DNA of 64,000 nt from CALRQJ02 sp943370285. Its GTDB lineage: Bacteria; Bacteroidota; Bacteroidia; Chitinophagales; Chitinophagaceae. The DNA lies in contig CALRQJ020000005.1 of the NCBI GenBank assembly GCA_943370285.1, positions 186,001 through 250,000 on the forward strand, given 5' to 3'. The position numbers and the translations under genes are program-made. Below are positions 44,805-54,801 of this stretch, piece by piece (position 1 is the stretch's first letter; each line of letters starts with the position of its first letter). Under the pieces are notes generated by a model. That model was not told where the DNA came from. It saw only the letters and a list, made by a program, of their open reading frames with translations, and did no database searches.

Positions 44805-45222
44805 TTCATTTGATTTATAGATAATGTGATATTGCAATTGCCAGTTACAATTGATTGAAGTCAGTTTGACTAAGTAAAATGTTTTGTGTTAGAACAAAGT
44901 GTAGCAGTGATTATGCAGGAATATCTTGATAAATACCGTGTGTTTTTTGAAGGAGTACATCGTAACTACAAAAATCAAAAAGGGCAAAATGTTTTACATG
45001 ATTCGGCGCAAAAATGGCAAAGTAGAATATGCCAATGACATTGTGAATACCATTGTAAGTACTATATGTTGCAAATGCAAACATAAATGTTGCCTAAGGC
45101 AGATTTTCAACCAACTAAAGGTACACTTATCCTATTCGGAAAATCATGACGTTCGACATAATTTAAGGTCATAAAAAACCCCGATAGTGCTGCTATCGGG
45201 GTTGTATTGTTTGATGTTGTGA
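44805..45222. other. Intergenic region with terminator
   Basis: 418 bp between two minus-strand genes. Besides the terminator at 45177-45203 I see only AT-rich sequence. A plus-strand open frame (44926-45174, 82 codons) is cysteine- and lysine-rich without family resemblance and probably not a gene. Confidence 0.5.
45177..45203. terminator. Terminator of the amidohydrolase gene
   Basis: Perfect 11-bp stem AACCCCGATAG/CTATCGGGGTT with a 5-nt loop and A-run on the plus-strand left side (T-tract on the minus strand). It lies 20 bp downstream of the stop. Confidence 0.88.
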
Positions 45223-48200
45223 TTAATGCTTACCACAATGACATTGCGGCTTGGTAAAGCTATTGGTTTCTTCGTGCCAGCCCAATTGCGTTGCTTTTGG
45301 ATGTTCCCACCAAAAAGGAGTTGCTTTCTTATTGGCATTGCCTATCTCATTCATTGTTACGGCATCGTATAAACGACCATTAATCATAGTGTATTTGATA
45401 AATTCGGTGTTGCGGATATTAGTCAACGGATTTTTGTCTAACACTAATAAATCGGCCAATTTTCCTGCTTCAATTGATCCGATAGATTGATCTAAGCCCA
45501 ACGATTGAGCACCACTTAATGTTGCTGCTTTTAAAGCTTGTAAATTACTCATGCCACCTTGGGCTAACATCCAGGTTTCCCAATGTGCTCCAATACCTTG
45601 AATTTGTCCGTGAGCACCCATATTTACTTTCACTCCGGCATCTGCTAATTGCTTCGCACTTTTAGATACCAAGATGTGTCCGTTTTCATATTCTTCATCC
45701 GGCAACATGGTTCTAAAACGGCTCCTGCTATCAATTATACCTCTTGGGGTAAATTTCAATAAACGTTCTGTTTCCCAAACATTGGTTTTTTGATACCAAT
45801 AATATTCTCCGTTTGGAGCACCATAACAAACAATTAAAGTGGGTGTGTAACCCGTGGTTGAATTTTTCCAAAGGTTAATTACATCTTGGTGCAATTGTGC
45901 TATTGGAATATTATGTTCTATAGTGGTATGACCATCGTTAATCATACTCATATTGTGATAAAAGAAAGAACCACCTTCGGGCACTACTTCCATTTGTAAT
46001 TCACGGGCAGCTTGTATCACCATTTGTCGTTGTTCACGACGGGGTTGATTATAACTTTTTATTGAAAAAGCACCATAAGCTTTGCTTCTTCTCAATGCAC
46101 TTCTAGCATCGTCGATTGTATTAATCACAGCTTTAAAATCGCCATCGGCACCATAAATAATAGTTCCGGTAGAAAACACTCTTGGTCCAACCATCAACCC
46201 TGCTTTTACCAATTCGCTTTGGGCAAATACCATTTCACTATTCGCCGATGGATCATGCATAGTGGTTACACCATAAGCCAAATTAGCAAAGTATGGCCAA
46301 TGCTTCTGCGGCGTTAATCCGTATCTGAAATGATTGCCATGTGCATGGGCATCTACCATACCCGGCATAATAGTTTTACCATTAACATCAATGATGGTAG
46401 TGCCTTTGGGAATACTAATATTTTTACCTACTGCTTTAATTATATTACCTTCTACCAACACCGTACCTTTTTCGATGACTTCATCACCTTTCATAGTAAT
46501 GATTCGGGCATTAGTAAAAGCTATGCTGCCATTGGGTTTATCAGCTTTAAATGTTAAACCAATGTTGATGCCTTTTTCGGGCAACACGAAACTACTGTCG
46601 GGTCTGCCTGCAATAAATTCAAAACGTTCTGCCAAATTAATGGCAAAATATTCATTGCCCAAGGTATAGTACAACTGTTTGTTATCAGCACTCCAATGTA
46701 GATTGATGCCTGCATCTTTACTGACTAATTTTACCGGAAATTCTGCTGTACCGCTACCTATCTCCATGGTTTTGCCGGTATGCGGAAAAGCAGCAACATA
46801 CACTTTATGTAAATCAACAAATGCTACCCAATTTTCATCGGGAGACACTGTGTACTGACTAGCATAGGTACTTTTAAATATGGTTCGATCATCAAATCCA
46901 TTTACATCGTAACTGCCAAAAGTTTTGTTGAGGCTGCCAAATAAGTTGCCTCCTGTTTGATAAAAAATTCGATCTCCTGTAGCATTAAACTTAGGGTATT
47001 CGCCTTTACTACTTACAAAAGTAATAGTACTACCATCGGCTTTCATTTTATATACACCCGGCTTTGTGGTATAAGCATTTCCTTGTATTTCATTGCCATC
47101 TTCTTTTTCAAATACAATCTGCTTCCCATCTCTACTAAATGATGGATTACGATAGATGCCTTTTTCAGAAGTTAATTTTGTAGGATTGCCGCCGTTGGCG
47201 GAAATAGTGTACACCCCACCTGTTGCATCATCGTCCCAAGTAACATACACAATGGTTTTTCCATCGCTAGAAAAAGAAGGTTCAAATTCAAAAGCCGTGC
47301 CATTCGATAATCGTTCAGGTGTGCCATTGGGCAATGCCTTTTTCCATAAATAACCCAATGCATTAAAAACTACTATTTTGCCATCCGGCGATGTTTTTGC
47401 ATGGCGAATAACATGTGCCGTAACTTTTTCTTCATTGATATTTTGTTGAAACCGAACTGCCTCAGCAATGGTTTGTTCCACATTTACTGTAAAAGGAATA
47501 TTGGTAACAACATTCTTTCCGTTTACTGCAACTTTTTGCAACTTACCATTAGCCCAAATAATGATGTGTTGATTATCTGGTGTAAAAGCATAACGAGTAT
47601 ATATACCAAAGATTGTCCATGCTTCTTGTTGGTCTTTACTTAATTGATCGTAGACCGGCCATTCTTCTCCCGTAGCTAAATTTCTGATATAAAGGACTGT
47701 TTTTGTTCTCACTCTTTTGATGAAAGCCAATTGTTTTCCATCATGCGACAATTGTGGTCGAAATGCTCCACCGGGACCACCGGTAACTATTTCACTAGTT
47801 CCCTTTTCACGGTCAAATCGTTTGATAGCAAAGATTTGATTGTTGGGATCTTTATTGTATTGAAAAGAACCGCCGGGATACATATCTTCTGAATAATACA
47901 CATGTCGGCCATCGGGAGAAACGATGGGTTCGTTTACATCCTGCTGGTCATTTTTGCGAGCCGTCAATTGCAAACCATTACCGCCACTAATATGATACAT
48001 CCACAATTCACCGGCACCTAAAGAACGCTGCGAGGTAAAATGTTTTCGTGCAACAATATATTGACCATCAGGTGTAAACACCGCATTGTTGAGTAAACGA
48101 AATGTTTCTTTGGTAATCTGTTTGGCGTTGCTGCCATTTTTATCCATCACCCAAATATTATCGCCGCCACCTGCATCTGAAGTAAATAATATTTTATTGC

Positions 48201-48483
48201 CATCGGGACTAAATTTTGGCTGTACTTCGTAAGCTAATCCTTTACGTAGAACCGTTGCAGTTCCACCCGTTGCCGAGATAGTATAAATATCGCCGAGCAT
48301 ATCAAAGACGATAGTGCTTCCATCAGGAGATACATCCAAATTCATCCATGTTCCTTCATTTACACTAAAGTTGATGGTTTTAGATGGACCGCCGGGATTG
48401 TTGACATCCCATTTCTTTTTTTCTTGAGCAAAGGCAGTTAGTAGTAGGCACACACTGCCCATCAGCAATACTATTTTTTTCAT
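45223..48483 (-). CDS. TolB-propeller/amidohydrolase fusion protein
   Basis: A 1086-residue exported protein (signal peptide to about residue 19). Residues 30-660 hold a TolB/PD40-type propeller (repeats such as VSPDGSTIVFDMLGDIY and FSPDGNKILFTSD). The C-terminal part is a metal-dependent amidohydrolase: GKTIMPGMVDAHAHGNH with HAHG metal ligands, IEHNIPI and SIGSIEAGKLADLLVLDKNPL. The last residues end in CHCGKH, a possible extra metal site. Such fusions are common in Bacteroidota. Proposed activities are peptidase- or amidase-like; the substrate is unknown. It is monocistronic with its own terminator. Confidence 0.88.
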   Translation of the reverse strand: MKKIVLLMGSVCLLLTAFAQEKKKWDVNNPGGPSKTINFSVNEGTWMNLDVSPDGSTIVFDMLGDIYTISATGGTATVLRKGLAYEVQPKFSPDGNKILFTSDAGGGDNIWVMDKNGSNAKQITKETFRLLNNAVFTPDGQYIVARKHFTSQRSLGAGELWMYHISGGNGLQLTARKNDQQDVNEPIVSPDGRHVYYSEDMYPGGSFQYNKDPNNQIFAIKRFDREKGTSEIVTGGPGGAFRPQLSHDGKQLAFIKRVRTKTVLYIRNLATGEEWPVYDQLSKDQQEAWTIFGIYTRYAFTPDNQHIIIWANGKLQKVAVNGKNVVTNIPFTVNVEQTIAEAVRFQQNINEEKVTAHVIRHAKTSPDGKIVVFNALGYLWKKALPNGTPERLSNGTAFEFEPSFSSDGKTIVYVTWDDDATGGVYTISANGGNPTKLTSEKGIYRNPSFSRDGKQIVFEKEDGNEIQGNAYTTKPGVYKMKADGSTITFVSSKGEYPKFNATGDRIFYQTGGNLFGSLNKTFGSYDVNGFDDRTIFKSTYASQYTVSPDENWVAFVDLHKVYVAAFPHTGKTMEIGSGTAEFPVKLVSKDAGINLHWSADNKQLYYTLGNEYFAINLAERFEFIAGRPDSSFVLPEKGINIGLTFKADKPNGSIAFTNARIITMKGDEVIEKGTVLVEGNIIKAVGKNISIPKGTTIIDVNGKTIMPGMVDAHAHGNHFRYGLTPQKHWPYFANLAYGVTTMHDPSANSEMVFAQSELVKAGLMVGPRVFSTGTIIYGADGDFKAVINTIDDARSALRRSKAYGAFSIKSYNQPRREQRQMVIQAARELQMEVVPEGGSFFYHNMSMINDGHTTIEHNIPIAQLHQDVINLWKNSTTGYTPTLIVCYGAPNGEYYWYQKTNVWETERLLKFTPRGIIDSRSRFRTMLPDEEYENGHILVSKSAKQLADAGVKVNMGAHGQIQGIGAHWETWMLAQGGMSNLQALKAATLSGAQSLGLDQSIGSIEAGKLADLLVLDKNPLTNIRNTEFIKYTMINGRLYDAVTMNEIGNANKKATPFWWEHPKATQLGWHEETNSFTKPQCHCGKH

Positions 48484-48577
48484 GGCTTGTGATTGAGGTT
48501 GGGCTAAGGTATCAATAATTAGTGGGTGAAAATGAAAATAGGAAGAGTGGCTGCAATAATGATAGTATCTTTAGAAG

Positions 48578-49264
48578 ATGTTAGTTGATTTGCTTCGATC
48601 TAGTAGTCATCAATTTGGGAAAGTAGTTCCATTTTATCCGGGACATGATAAAATAGTAAAGCTTGATTTTACAGCCGCTAATACCGATTTAACAGAGGCT
48701 TTGGTAAATGATACTGCGTCTTTTTCTCAATACATTGATAAAAAATTATCCGATGCCAATGCATTGTATGGCATTGGTGGATATGATGAATTGCGAACCG
48801 TGTACAGCCGAAGCAAAGTATTTGATTCGACTGTAGAGCCTCGACGCTTACATTTAGGTATTGATGTTTGGGGCAAGGCAGGCACACCTGTAATTGCACC
48901 ATTAGGCGGTATGGTACACAGCGTTGGTTACAATGGTGCATTTGGCGATTATGGTGCTACCATCATTTTGCAACACCAAAGAAATATGCTGCAGTTTCAT
49001 ACGCTGTATGGGCATATGTCTAAAGCCGATATTTTTCGCTTTCCCGAAGGAAAATACATTAGCCAGGGAGAAATTATTGCCCATTTTGGCACACCGGAAG
49101 AAAACGGAAATTGGCCGCCACATTTGCACTTTCAAATCATTATTGATATGGAGTTTAAAGAAGGCGATTATCCGGGAGTTTGTAAGTTAAGTGAACGAGA
49201 AAAATATTTAGCCAACTGCCCCGATGCAGATTTGATTTTACAAATGATGCAATATGCTGTTTAA
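48578..49264 (+). CDS. M23-type metallopeptidase without signal peptide
   Basis: A 228-residue protein with the LytM/M23 metal-binding motifs HLGIDVW (HxxxD) and HLHF (HxH), and LYGHMS between them. These are typical of peptidoglycan endopeptidases. There is no signal peptide or membrane segment: the N-terminus is MLVDLLRSSSHQFGKVVPF. This is unusual for a cell-wall hydrolase. It may act in the cytoplasm on recycled muropeptides or have lost its export signal, or it may be a non-catalytic member. It is alone on the plus strand. Confidence 0.82.
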   Translation: MLVDLLRSSSHQFGKVVPFYPGHDKIVKLDFTAANTDLTEALVNDTASFSQYIDKKLSDANALYGIGGYDELRTVYSRSKVFDSTVEPRRLHLGIDVWGKAGTPVIAPLGGMVHSVGYNGAFGDYGATIILQHQRNMLQFHTLYGHMSKADIFRFPEGKYISQGEIIAHFGTPEENGNWPPHLHFQIIIDMEFKEGDYPGVCKLSEREKYLANCPDADLILQMMQYAV

Positions 49265-49291
49265 TTATTTGGATTGCTGGTGGGTTGCCAA

Positions 49292-50539
49292 CTAATCTTC
49301 CCAATAGGTATTACCCAACTGGTCAATCACACCTAATTTACGTTTGCCGTTATATGCCATGAAAAAGAGTTGCTGATTCATATACTCATAATCTAACTTT
49401 GAATAAACAGGTTGTGCTATCCATTTATCTAAAGCAAAGTTGTAAATACCGTATTTAAAATTATAATCTTTATCGGCGGTGACCACAATATAACAATCAC
49501 TCCATTGGTCGTAATCAAACACTAAGATTTCAAAAAAATCGGTTTTGCTGATTCGTTTTCCCTTGTGGTCAATAACATATTGCTGACCACTTTTGGTTCT
49601 TACTCTTAACTTTCCGTTGCTTAATAATTGTAATTTGTCAACATCGGTTTTATAGCCGGAAATAAGCGTTTCGCTGCCGGTGTTATCTACCAGAAAATAT
49701 TGTTTATTTCTTTCGCACAACAGCAATTTATCTCTCATACTACTTACAAAATAGTAATCGGTTTTATTCAGTCTAGTGCCATCGTTTTTATAGAGCTGGT
49801 AATCGCCACCATTTCTATTGTCTCTTTGCCAAATACCATTACCCAAGTATTGCATTTCATAATCTTTCGGACAAGATATGGTACAAATGATATTGCCTGA
49901 AAAATCGACTAAACCATATTTTCTCGTTTTATGATTTTCAAAAACCAAAACATCATCAGCTTCAACAATTTTTGAACTGTTGCAAGGCAATATTTCATTT
50001 CCTTTTGTATCAATAATACCAAAGCCTGATTTTTCTTCTACAATAAAACATTGACCATATTGTGCATAATCAATACTGCTGTATGCTTTTTTGGTGATGC
50101 GATTAAAAGCCGTATCTACAAGAATGTACTTATTATTTTCTGCTTCTGATTCGCACAACAAATAGTTTCCAATCATAGAAGTAAAACCAAGTGACTGCGG
50201 TATTTGCTTCATCAGTTTTCCGTTACCATCGTACATGGTTTGATAGCCTCCTTTATTACCAATGACAATACCGGAATCAGGGTTGCCAAATGTGCCAATA
50301 AAAGCGGTCGGCAATACTAATTTTCCTGCTGTTGAAACAACGCCATTAATTATTTTTCCACTGTAGATACGGTAATGGGAATTATAGTTGGCGATGCTAT
50401 CATGCTCGGCCGGTATCAACCATTTTTTATCGCTATTTACAAAGCCCCATTTGTTGGCTTTGCGAAATGGATAGGCAATCGGTTGTGCTATGGTAGTATA
50501 ACCTATCGTAACTAAAACGAGTAATAGTATTTTATTCAT
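49292..50539 (-). CDS. WG-repeat protein
   Basis: A 415-residue exported protein (signal peptide MNKILLLVLVTIGYTTIAQ) made of repeating WG units (KWGFVNSDKKWLIP, KYGLVDFSGNIIC, KSGFGIIDTKGNEILP, KLGVIDQLGNTYW) that fold into a beta-structure. The family is widespread in Bacteroidota as outer-membrane or periplasmic proteins without a known role. It has no enzymatic motif. It is transcribed alone, and a terminator lies upstream of it at 50566-50592 belonging to the DUF1501 operon. Confidence 0.8.
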   Translation of the reverse strand: MNKILLLVLVTIGYTTIAQPIAYPFRKANKWGFVNSDKKWLIPAEHDSIANYNSHYRIYSGKIINGVVSTAGKLVLPTAFIGTFGNPDSGIVIGNKGGYQTMYDGNGKLMKQIPQSLGFTSMIGNYLLCESEAENNKYILVDTAFNRITKKAYSSIDYAQYGQCFIVEEKSGFGIIDTKGNEILPCNSSKIVEADDVLVFENHKTRKYGLVDFSGNIICTISCPKDYEMQYLGNGIWQRDNRNGGDYQLYKNDGTRLNKTDYYFVSSMRDKLLLCERNKQYFLVDNTGSETLISGYKTDVDKLQLLSNGKLRVRTKSGQQYVIDHKGKRISKTDFFEILVFDYDQWSDCYIVVTADKDYNFKYGIYNFALDKWIAQPVYSKLDYEYMNQQLFFMAYNGKRKLGVIDQLGNTYWED

Positions 50540-50565
50540 AACGTAGAATTGATATAAAAATAGAA

Positions 50566-50592
50566 AAGGGTATTGAATAACACAATACCCTT
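50566..50592 (-). terminator. Terminator of the DUF1800-DUF1501 operon
   Basis: Perfect 10-bp stem AAGGGTATTG/CAATACCCTT with a 7-nt loop. On the minus strand it is followed by a T-rich tract. Confidence 0.75.
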
Positions 50593-50653
50593 AACACGGT
50601 AATTATTTTGCTGATGCATTACTTAAGCAGATGGCAATACACCTTTTTAAAGT

Positions 50654-51853
50654 TTAGATAAACCCTAAATGATCATAGCTGCCTTGTAAAATAGCTTTAT
50701 CGTCGGCACCTAACCATTTATTTAAAATGGTAGCATACACATTTTTAAAATCTACTTTATATTTTAAGTCACCTTCATCTAAATCGGCTAAATCGGGCAA
50801 CGCATTAATCAATCCTTTTTGTTTTAAACCACCACTTACCAAAAACATATTATTTGCTGTGCCATGGTCGGTTCCGCCACTTGCATTTTGTGCTACTCTT
50901 CTACCAAATTCACTAAAGCTCATCAGCAATACATCATCAAAGCGATTGTTGGCTTTTAAGTCTTTCACAAAAGCCGCAATAGCATCATTCATTTCTTTGA
51001 ACAAACGATTTTGCTGTCCTTCTTGATTCACATGTGTATCAAAACTACCATGACTAACATAGTACACTTTGGTGTTGATGTCAGACATAATCAGCGATGC
51101 AATTGTTTTAAAACTATTGCCTAAATCTGATGATGGATAAGCTGTTGTAGTAGGTCTTAATTTGCTTTGCTGAAAAATATAATCGGCACTGCTGATGGTT
51201 TCGGCCATCGTTTTATACAAATAATCTACAGGTTGTTCGCCTTTCACATCTACATGAGATTGAGCAATGGCTTTCAAATATTTTTCTTGACTAGTGCCGT
51301 ATAACCTGCGAGGATCTTTAAATGCCAAACCTTTTGATTGTTCGCCTTTTAAAGCCAAACTTAACACATCATCAATTTCTAATGCATGGGTTGGTTTATC
51401 GCAGCCATGGCATTGAGCATCTAAGTAACGACCAATCCAGCCATGGTTCCAATACTCGGTAGAAGAAGAGGCGGAATGCCAAATATCCATACTGCGGAAA
51501 TGACTGCGGTCGGGGTTTGGATAGCCCACACTGTTGATGATACCCAAACCACCATCGGCATGAATATCTCTAAAAGCTGTTAAGGCAGGATGCAATCCTA
51601 CTTCATCTGTTAGCAACAAAGACTTAGATTTTTCGATACCTAATTTTGGACGGCTGCGATAGTAAATATCATTAGCCACCGGAATCACAGTGTTTAAGCC
51701 ATCGTTACCGCCACTTAATTGCAGTACTACAACTACTTTATTGCCGGGTGGCACAAGCCTGCCTTGTTCAAAAGCTTTTAAAAACTTAGGCAATAACATA
51801 CTAGCCGTAGCTAGTGAACCCATTTGTATAAACCCCCTACGTTTAATAACCAT
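50654..51853 (-). CDS. DUF1501 protein (Tat-exported)
   Basis: A 399-residue protein of the DUF1501 family. The N-terminus MVIKRRGFIQMGSLATASMLLPKFLKAF carries a twin-arginine (RR) Tat signal. It continues VVVVLQLSGGNDGLNTVIP and GHPNPDRSHF-like motifs (here GYPNPDRSHFRSMDIWHSA), with the closing DLDEGDLKYKVDFKNVYATILNKWLG. DUF1501 proteins are distant relatives of sulfatases/alkaline phosphatase-fold enzymes and usually occur beside DUF1800. It is located 62 bp after the DUF1800 gene. The ATG at 51853 starts the Tat signal correctly. Confidence 0.9.
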   Translation of the reverse strand: MVIKRRGFIQMGSLATASMLLPKFLKAFEQGRLVPPGNKVVVVLQLSGGNDGLNTVIPVANDIYYRSRPKLGIEKSKSLLLTDEVGLHPALTAFRDIHADGGLGIINSVGYPNPDRSHFRSMDIWHSASSSTEYWNHGWIGRYLDAQCHGCDKPTHALEIDDVLSLALKGEQSKGLAFKDPRRLYGTSQEKYLKAIAQSHVDVKGEQPVDYLYKTMAETISSADYIFQQSKLRPTTTAYPSSDLGNSFKTIASLIMSDINTKVYYVSHGSFDTHVNQEGQQNRLFKEMNDAIAAFVKDLKANNRFDDVLLMSFSEFGRRVAQNASGGTDHGTANNMFLVSGGLKQKGLINALPDLADLDEGDLKYKVDFKNVYATILNKWLGADDKAILQGSYDHLGFI

Positions 51854-51915
51854 GATGATGTATTTAAGCGATATGAGTACCATTTGTTGTTACAAATAGC
51901 ACTTACAAATCGTTA

Positions 51916-53391
51916 TTATGATAATTGATATTCCGGTGTGCTCATTAATGCAACAGTAACTGATTTGATAAATGCTGCTCTACTCGTTTTATCAGCAAAT
52001 TCTTCTACTGTTTTCAAATTAACCGAGCCTGCCTTAGTGAGTAGCACTGTTGATTCTAACACTTTTAATAACTGCTCTCTTTGTACCGTTTCAAATTGTT
52101 TGATATAGGCATCCCAATCTACATTGGCATTAATGGTAAAGCCGCCTTTGCCTAAGGCATTCATGGTTTTTTTGCCTTTGTATTTTTCCATCATACCCAT
52201 TTGTTGGTCATCATCTGCTTTGGCATTGATAGAAAAAGCATCATTATCTTTTATCAACTGTGGAATACGTAAACGCAACATCAAAGTAGAACTATCAATC
52301 CAGTTTTTGCCACCTGGCCAACCTGCTACATTAGGCGGATAAAACAACAACTGTCCTAAGGCTCTTTGCATCAATAAAAACAATTGTTCGTTCTCTACTT
52401 CCATCGGTAATAATCGGCGAATGCCCACTAATAATTCTACCGGACTTTTTATTTTACACCCAATGTTTTTAGTATCGTAAAACCAATCGGCTGTAAAAAT
52501 ATCTTTCATCAATCCGCCAATATCATAGTTGCTTTTATAAAATCTGTCAGCCAGCCATTTCACCTGCTTTTCATCTACTACATCATTAACAAAATAGCGA
52601 TAAACTTTACGGGTAATATAAGTAGCTGTTTGTTGTTGTTCCAGCAATAAATTCAGTAAATCATCGCCATCAAAATTTCCTGTTTTACCCAGTACCGTTT
52701 TAGTTCCTTTATCGTGTTGAAAACGCCTGAACTGAAATTCACCTTTTAAATTAAAACCCCAACCGGTAAAAGCTCGGGCTGCTTCTTTAATGTCTTTTTC
52801 GGTATAGTTACCTCTACCCATAGTGAATAATTCCATCACCTCACGGGCAAAATTTTCGTTGGGTTTTTCTTTCTTGTTTTGTTGGTTATTGAGAAAACCC
52901 AACATGGCGGCACTCTTACTTACCCCTTTCAATAAATCGCCAAAATTGCCCAAAGCATTTTCACGAATTACTTTCAGCAACATTTGCTGGTGAAAAATAT
53001 TTACATCTCTGCATGCAAAATGACCATGCCAAAACAGCGACATCTTTTCTCTTAGTTGGGCATCAGTAGTCACCATTTCGTTAAGCCAAGTAAGGTTGAG
53101 GCTTTTTAGATCTTCTCGGCTTTGATTTCTGATCTTCTTTTTCGTTTCATTGTCAACGCCATTTTTTCGCAGTCTTTCCATTTGAATCGCATCACCAATA
53201 CCCATGAATAACCCTTTGAGGTTGTTATCGGCCACATCAAAATAATCGGGGGTTTTGACAGCAGCAGTTTCTAATGCTGCATAAACAGCTTTATGAGAAC
53301 TGTTGCTTAAGGTGGACAATTGTGTTGCAGAAATGCCAAAGCCGGCACGACTCAGCAAGTGCTGCGTCTTCATTTGACTAGTAACCACCAT
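51916..53391 (-). CDS. DUF1800 protein
   Basis: A 491-residue member of the DUF1800 family: KTQHLLSRAGFGISATQLSTLS at the N-terminus, MSLFWHGHFACRDVNIFHQQMLLK, ENFAREVMELFTMGRGNYTEKDIKEAARAFTGW and PPNVAGWPGGKNWIDSSTLMLRL. It forms a conserved two-gene cassette with the downstream DUF1501 gene. The molecular role is unknown; association with export of complex macromolecules has been suggested for the pair. No signal peptide is recognisable in this frame. Confidence 0.9.
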   Translation of the reverse strand: MVVTSQMKTQHLLSRAGFGISATQLSTLSNSSHKAVYAALETAAVKTPDYFDVADNNLKGLFMGIGDAIQMERLRKNGVDNETKKKIRNQSREDLKSLNLTWLNEMVTTDAQLREKMSLFWHGHFACRDVNIFHQQMLLKVIRENALGNFGDLLKGVSKSAAMLGFLNNQQNKKEKPNENFAREVMELFTMGRGNYTEKDIKEAARAFTGWGFNLKGEFQFRRFQHDKGTKTVLGKTGNFDGDDLLNLLLEQQQTATYITRKVYRYFVNDVVDEKQVKWLADRFYKSNYDIGGLMKDIFTADWFYDTKNIGCKIKSPVELLVGIRRLLPMEVENEQLFLLMQRALGQLLFYPPNVAGWPGGKNWIDSSTLMLRLRIPQLIKDNDAFSINAKADDDQQMGMMEKYKGKKTMNALGKGGFTINANVDWDAYIKQFETVQREQLLKVLESTVLLTKAGSVNLKTVEEFADKTSRAAFIKSVTVALMSTPEYQLS

Positions 53392-53626
53392 AACATGTTA
53401 TTTAAGCTGATATAGACTTATTAATACCCATTTGGTTTAACAAAGTGGAAATTAACTCGAAAAAATAGATAAATAGCATTGATTTTCAGCTTTAACAATC
53501 ACTTTTAAATGAAGCTTAGGCTGATTGTTACGACTATTTATCCTATCTCGGGAAAAAATTTCCCAAAATAGGACGACACTTGCAACCATCTGTGTAGCTT
53601 TTCAATCTTTAATCAAAACAACTGCT

Positions 53627-54478
53627 ATGTCCCGTACTTTTCTGGTAGTGGCCATTGCCTTTTGTGTACTAACAATAGGCTTAATTGCCTGTGGTGCTAA
53701 AGAGTGGCTGAATGACCCCAGATTGAATAATGAAGACAATCAATACGTTACCTCAAGTGTAGAAGGTAGGGTAACCGACGAAAGCGGCAGCCCTATTGCA
53801 GGTGCAACCGTTGAGGCCGGAAAAACCACCACCACTACAGATGCTGCAGGTTACTTTAGAATCAATAAAGTGATACTGAATGCCAAATATGCGGTAGCAG
53901 CGGTTAGCAAAACGGGCTATTTTAGAACTGCCAGAACTTTTGTAGCAGAAGAAAATAAATTACATGCGATAAGCATCAAACTAGTTGCCAAGGGCAGCGC
54001 TTTAACGGTAAACAGTCAGTCTGGCGGAACAATACAGTTGGTGAATGGCGTACAAATTAGTTTTCCGATTGAAGCGTTTGTTAAAAAATCAACTTTCACA
54101 TCTTATGTAGGTAATGGCTTGGTCAATTTAAGTTGGATTGCCCCCACCGGCTTAATTCATACAGATGATATTCCCGGCATTTTAAAAGGCGTTGGGCATG
54201 ATAGCAAAGTAACAGCACTAGACAATTACGGCATTATGGCCGTAGAGATAAATAGTACAACCGGAGAAGCATTGTTTTTAACCCCGGGCAGGGCGGCAGA
54301 GTTGCGGTTTCCGGTTACGGGTAATGGTGCAGCAGCTCCCTTGTTTATAGAGCTATGGCATTTTAATGAAGCATCGGGATTATGGGTGCAAGAAGGCTAC
54401 GCCGAAAAAGTAGGCAATTATTACACAGCCACCGTAAGTCATTTTAGTTATTGGGCCATTATGAAAATAGTTAGATAA
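53627..54478 (+). CDS. Carboxypeptidase-regulatory-like lipoprotein
   Basis: A 283-residue predicted lipoprotein (LIACG, Cys22 lipobox). It has one carboxypeptidase regulatory-like domain (SVEGRVTDESGSPIAGATVEAGKTTTTTDAAGYFRI, residues about 45-85). A second beta-rich region (about 120-283) ends SHFSYWAIMKIVR, as in Bacteroidota surface proteins of the ZU5/GAIN-like kind. It probably sits on the outer membrane. An ATG at 53627 is preferred over upstream frames because it starts a proper signal peptide. It is followed by a terminator. Confidence 0.75.
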   Translation: MSRTFLVVAIAFCVLTIGLIACGAKEWLNDPRLNNEDNQYVTSSVEGRVTDESGSPIAGATVEAGKTTTTTDAAGYFRINKVILNAKYAVAAVSKTGYFRTARTFVAEENKLHAISIKLVAKGSALTVNSQSGGTIQLVNGVQISFPIEAFVKKSTFTSYVGNGLVNLSWIAPTGLIHTDDIPGILKGVGHDSKVTALDNYGIMAVEINSTTGEALFLTPGRAAELRFPVTGNGAAAPLFIELWHFNEASGLWVQEGYAEKVGNYYTATVSHFSYWAIMKIVR

Positions 54479-54508
54479 ACGGTTATTCCACCATTAACCT
54501 TAGAAAAG

Positions 54509-54536
54509 AGAGACGCCGAAAGGGTCTCTTTTTTTC
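54509..54536 (+). terminator. Rho-independent terminator
   Basis: Stem AGAGAC/GTCTCT with inner CC/GG pairing around a GAAA loop and a seven-T tract, 31 bp after the lipoprotein stop. Confidence 0.85.
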
Positions 54537-54717
54537 TTTTGTCTAGACCTTGATTTATGACTTCACAAATCAAGTGGTGAATCGTATTTCGATTTATAGG
54601 TTTAGATTTATGTACAAAATTTAGAATAAGTGCATAGAAATATTGAAGCGGTCTATCAACAAAGGCTAGATTAAAATATGATGCTTTTGAAATCAGGTTT
54701 ACACATTAATTTTGAGG

Positions 54718-54755
54718 AGCATAAAGCATACACCAATTTGATTGCATTTTATGCT
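54718..54755. promoter_or_regulatory. Putative operator of the HepT/MntA pair
   Basis: Inverted repeat AGCATAAA-N22-TTTATGCT, ending 46 bp before the HepT-like start. Toxin-antitoxin operons are often autoregulated through such sites; here this is inferred only from position. Confidence 0.35.
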
Positions 54756-54801
54756 TCGCTAGTAAATTAACGTTTGGTGCTTTACTAATAAAACAGAATA
54801 G

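Larger units (their letters stand above)
54479..54801. other. Intergenic region before the toxin-antitoxin pair
   Basis: 323 bp. After the terminator (54509-54536) it is AT-rich. An 8-bp inverted repeat AGCATAAA/TTTATGCT (54718-54725, 54748-54755) and the promoter-like word AACGTTTG (54769-54776) lie upstream of the HepT-like gene and could be its control region. No open frame is credible. Confidence 0.5.

Noticed and set aside
44926..45174. 82-codon plus-strand open frame
   Set aside because: Composition is Lys/Cys rich without any family resemblance, no promoter or RBS is visible, and it lies in the spacer before a strong terminator.
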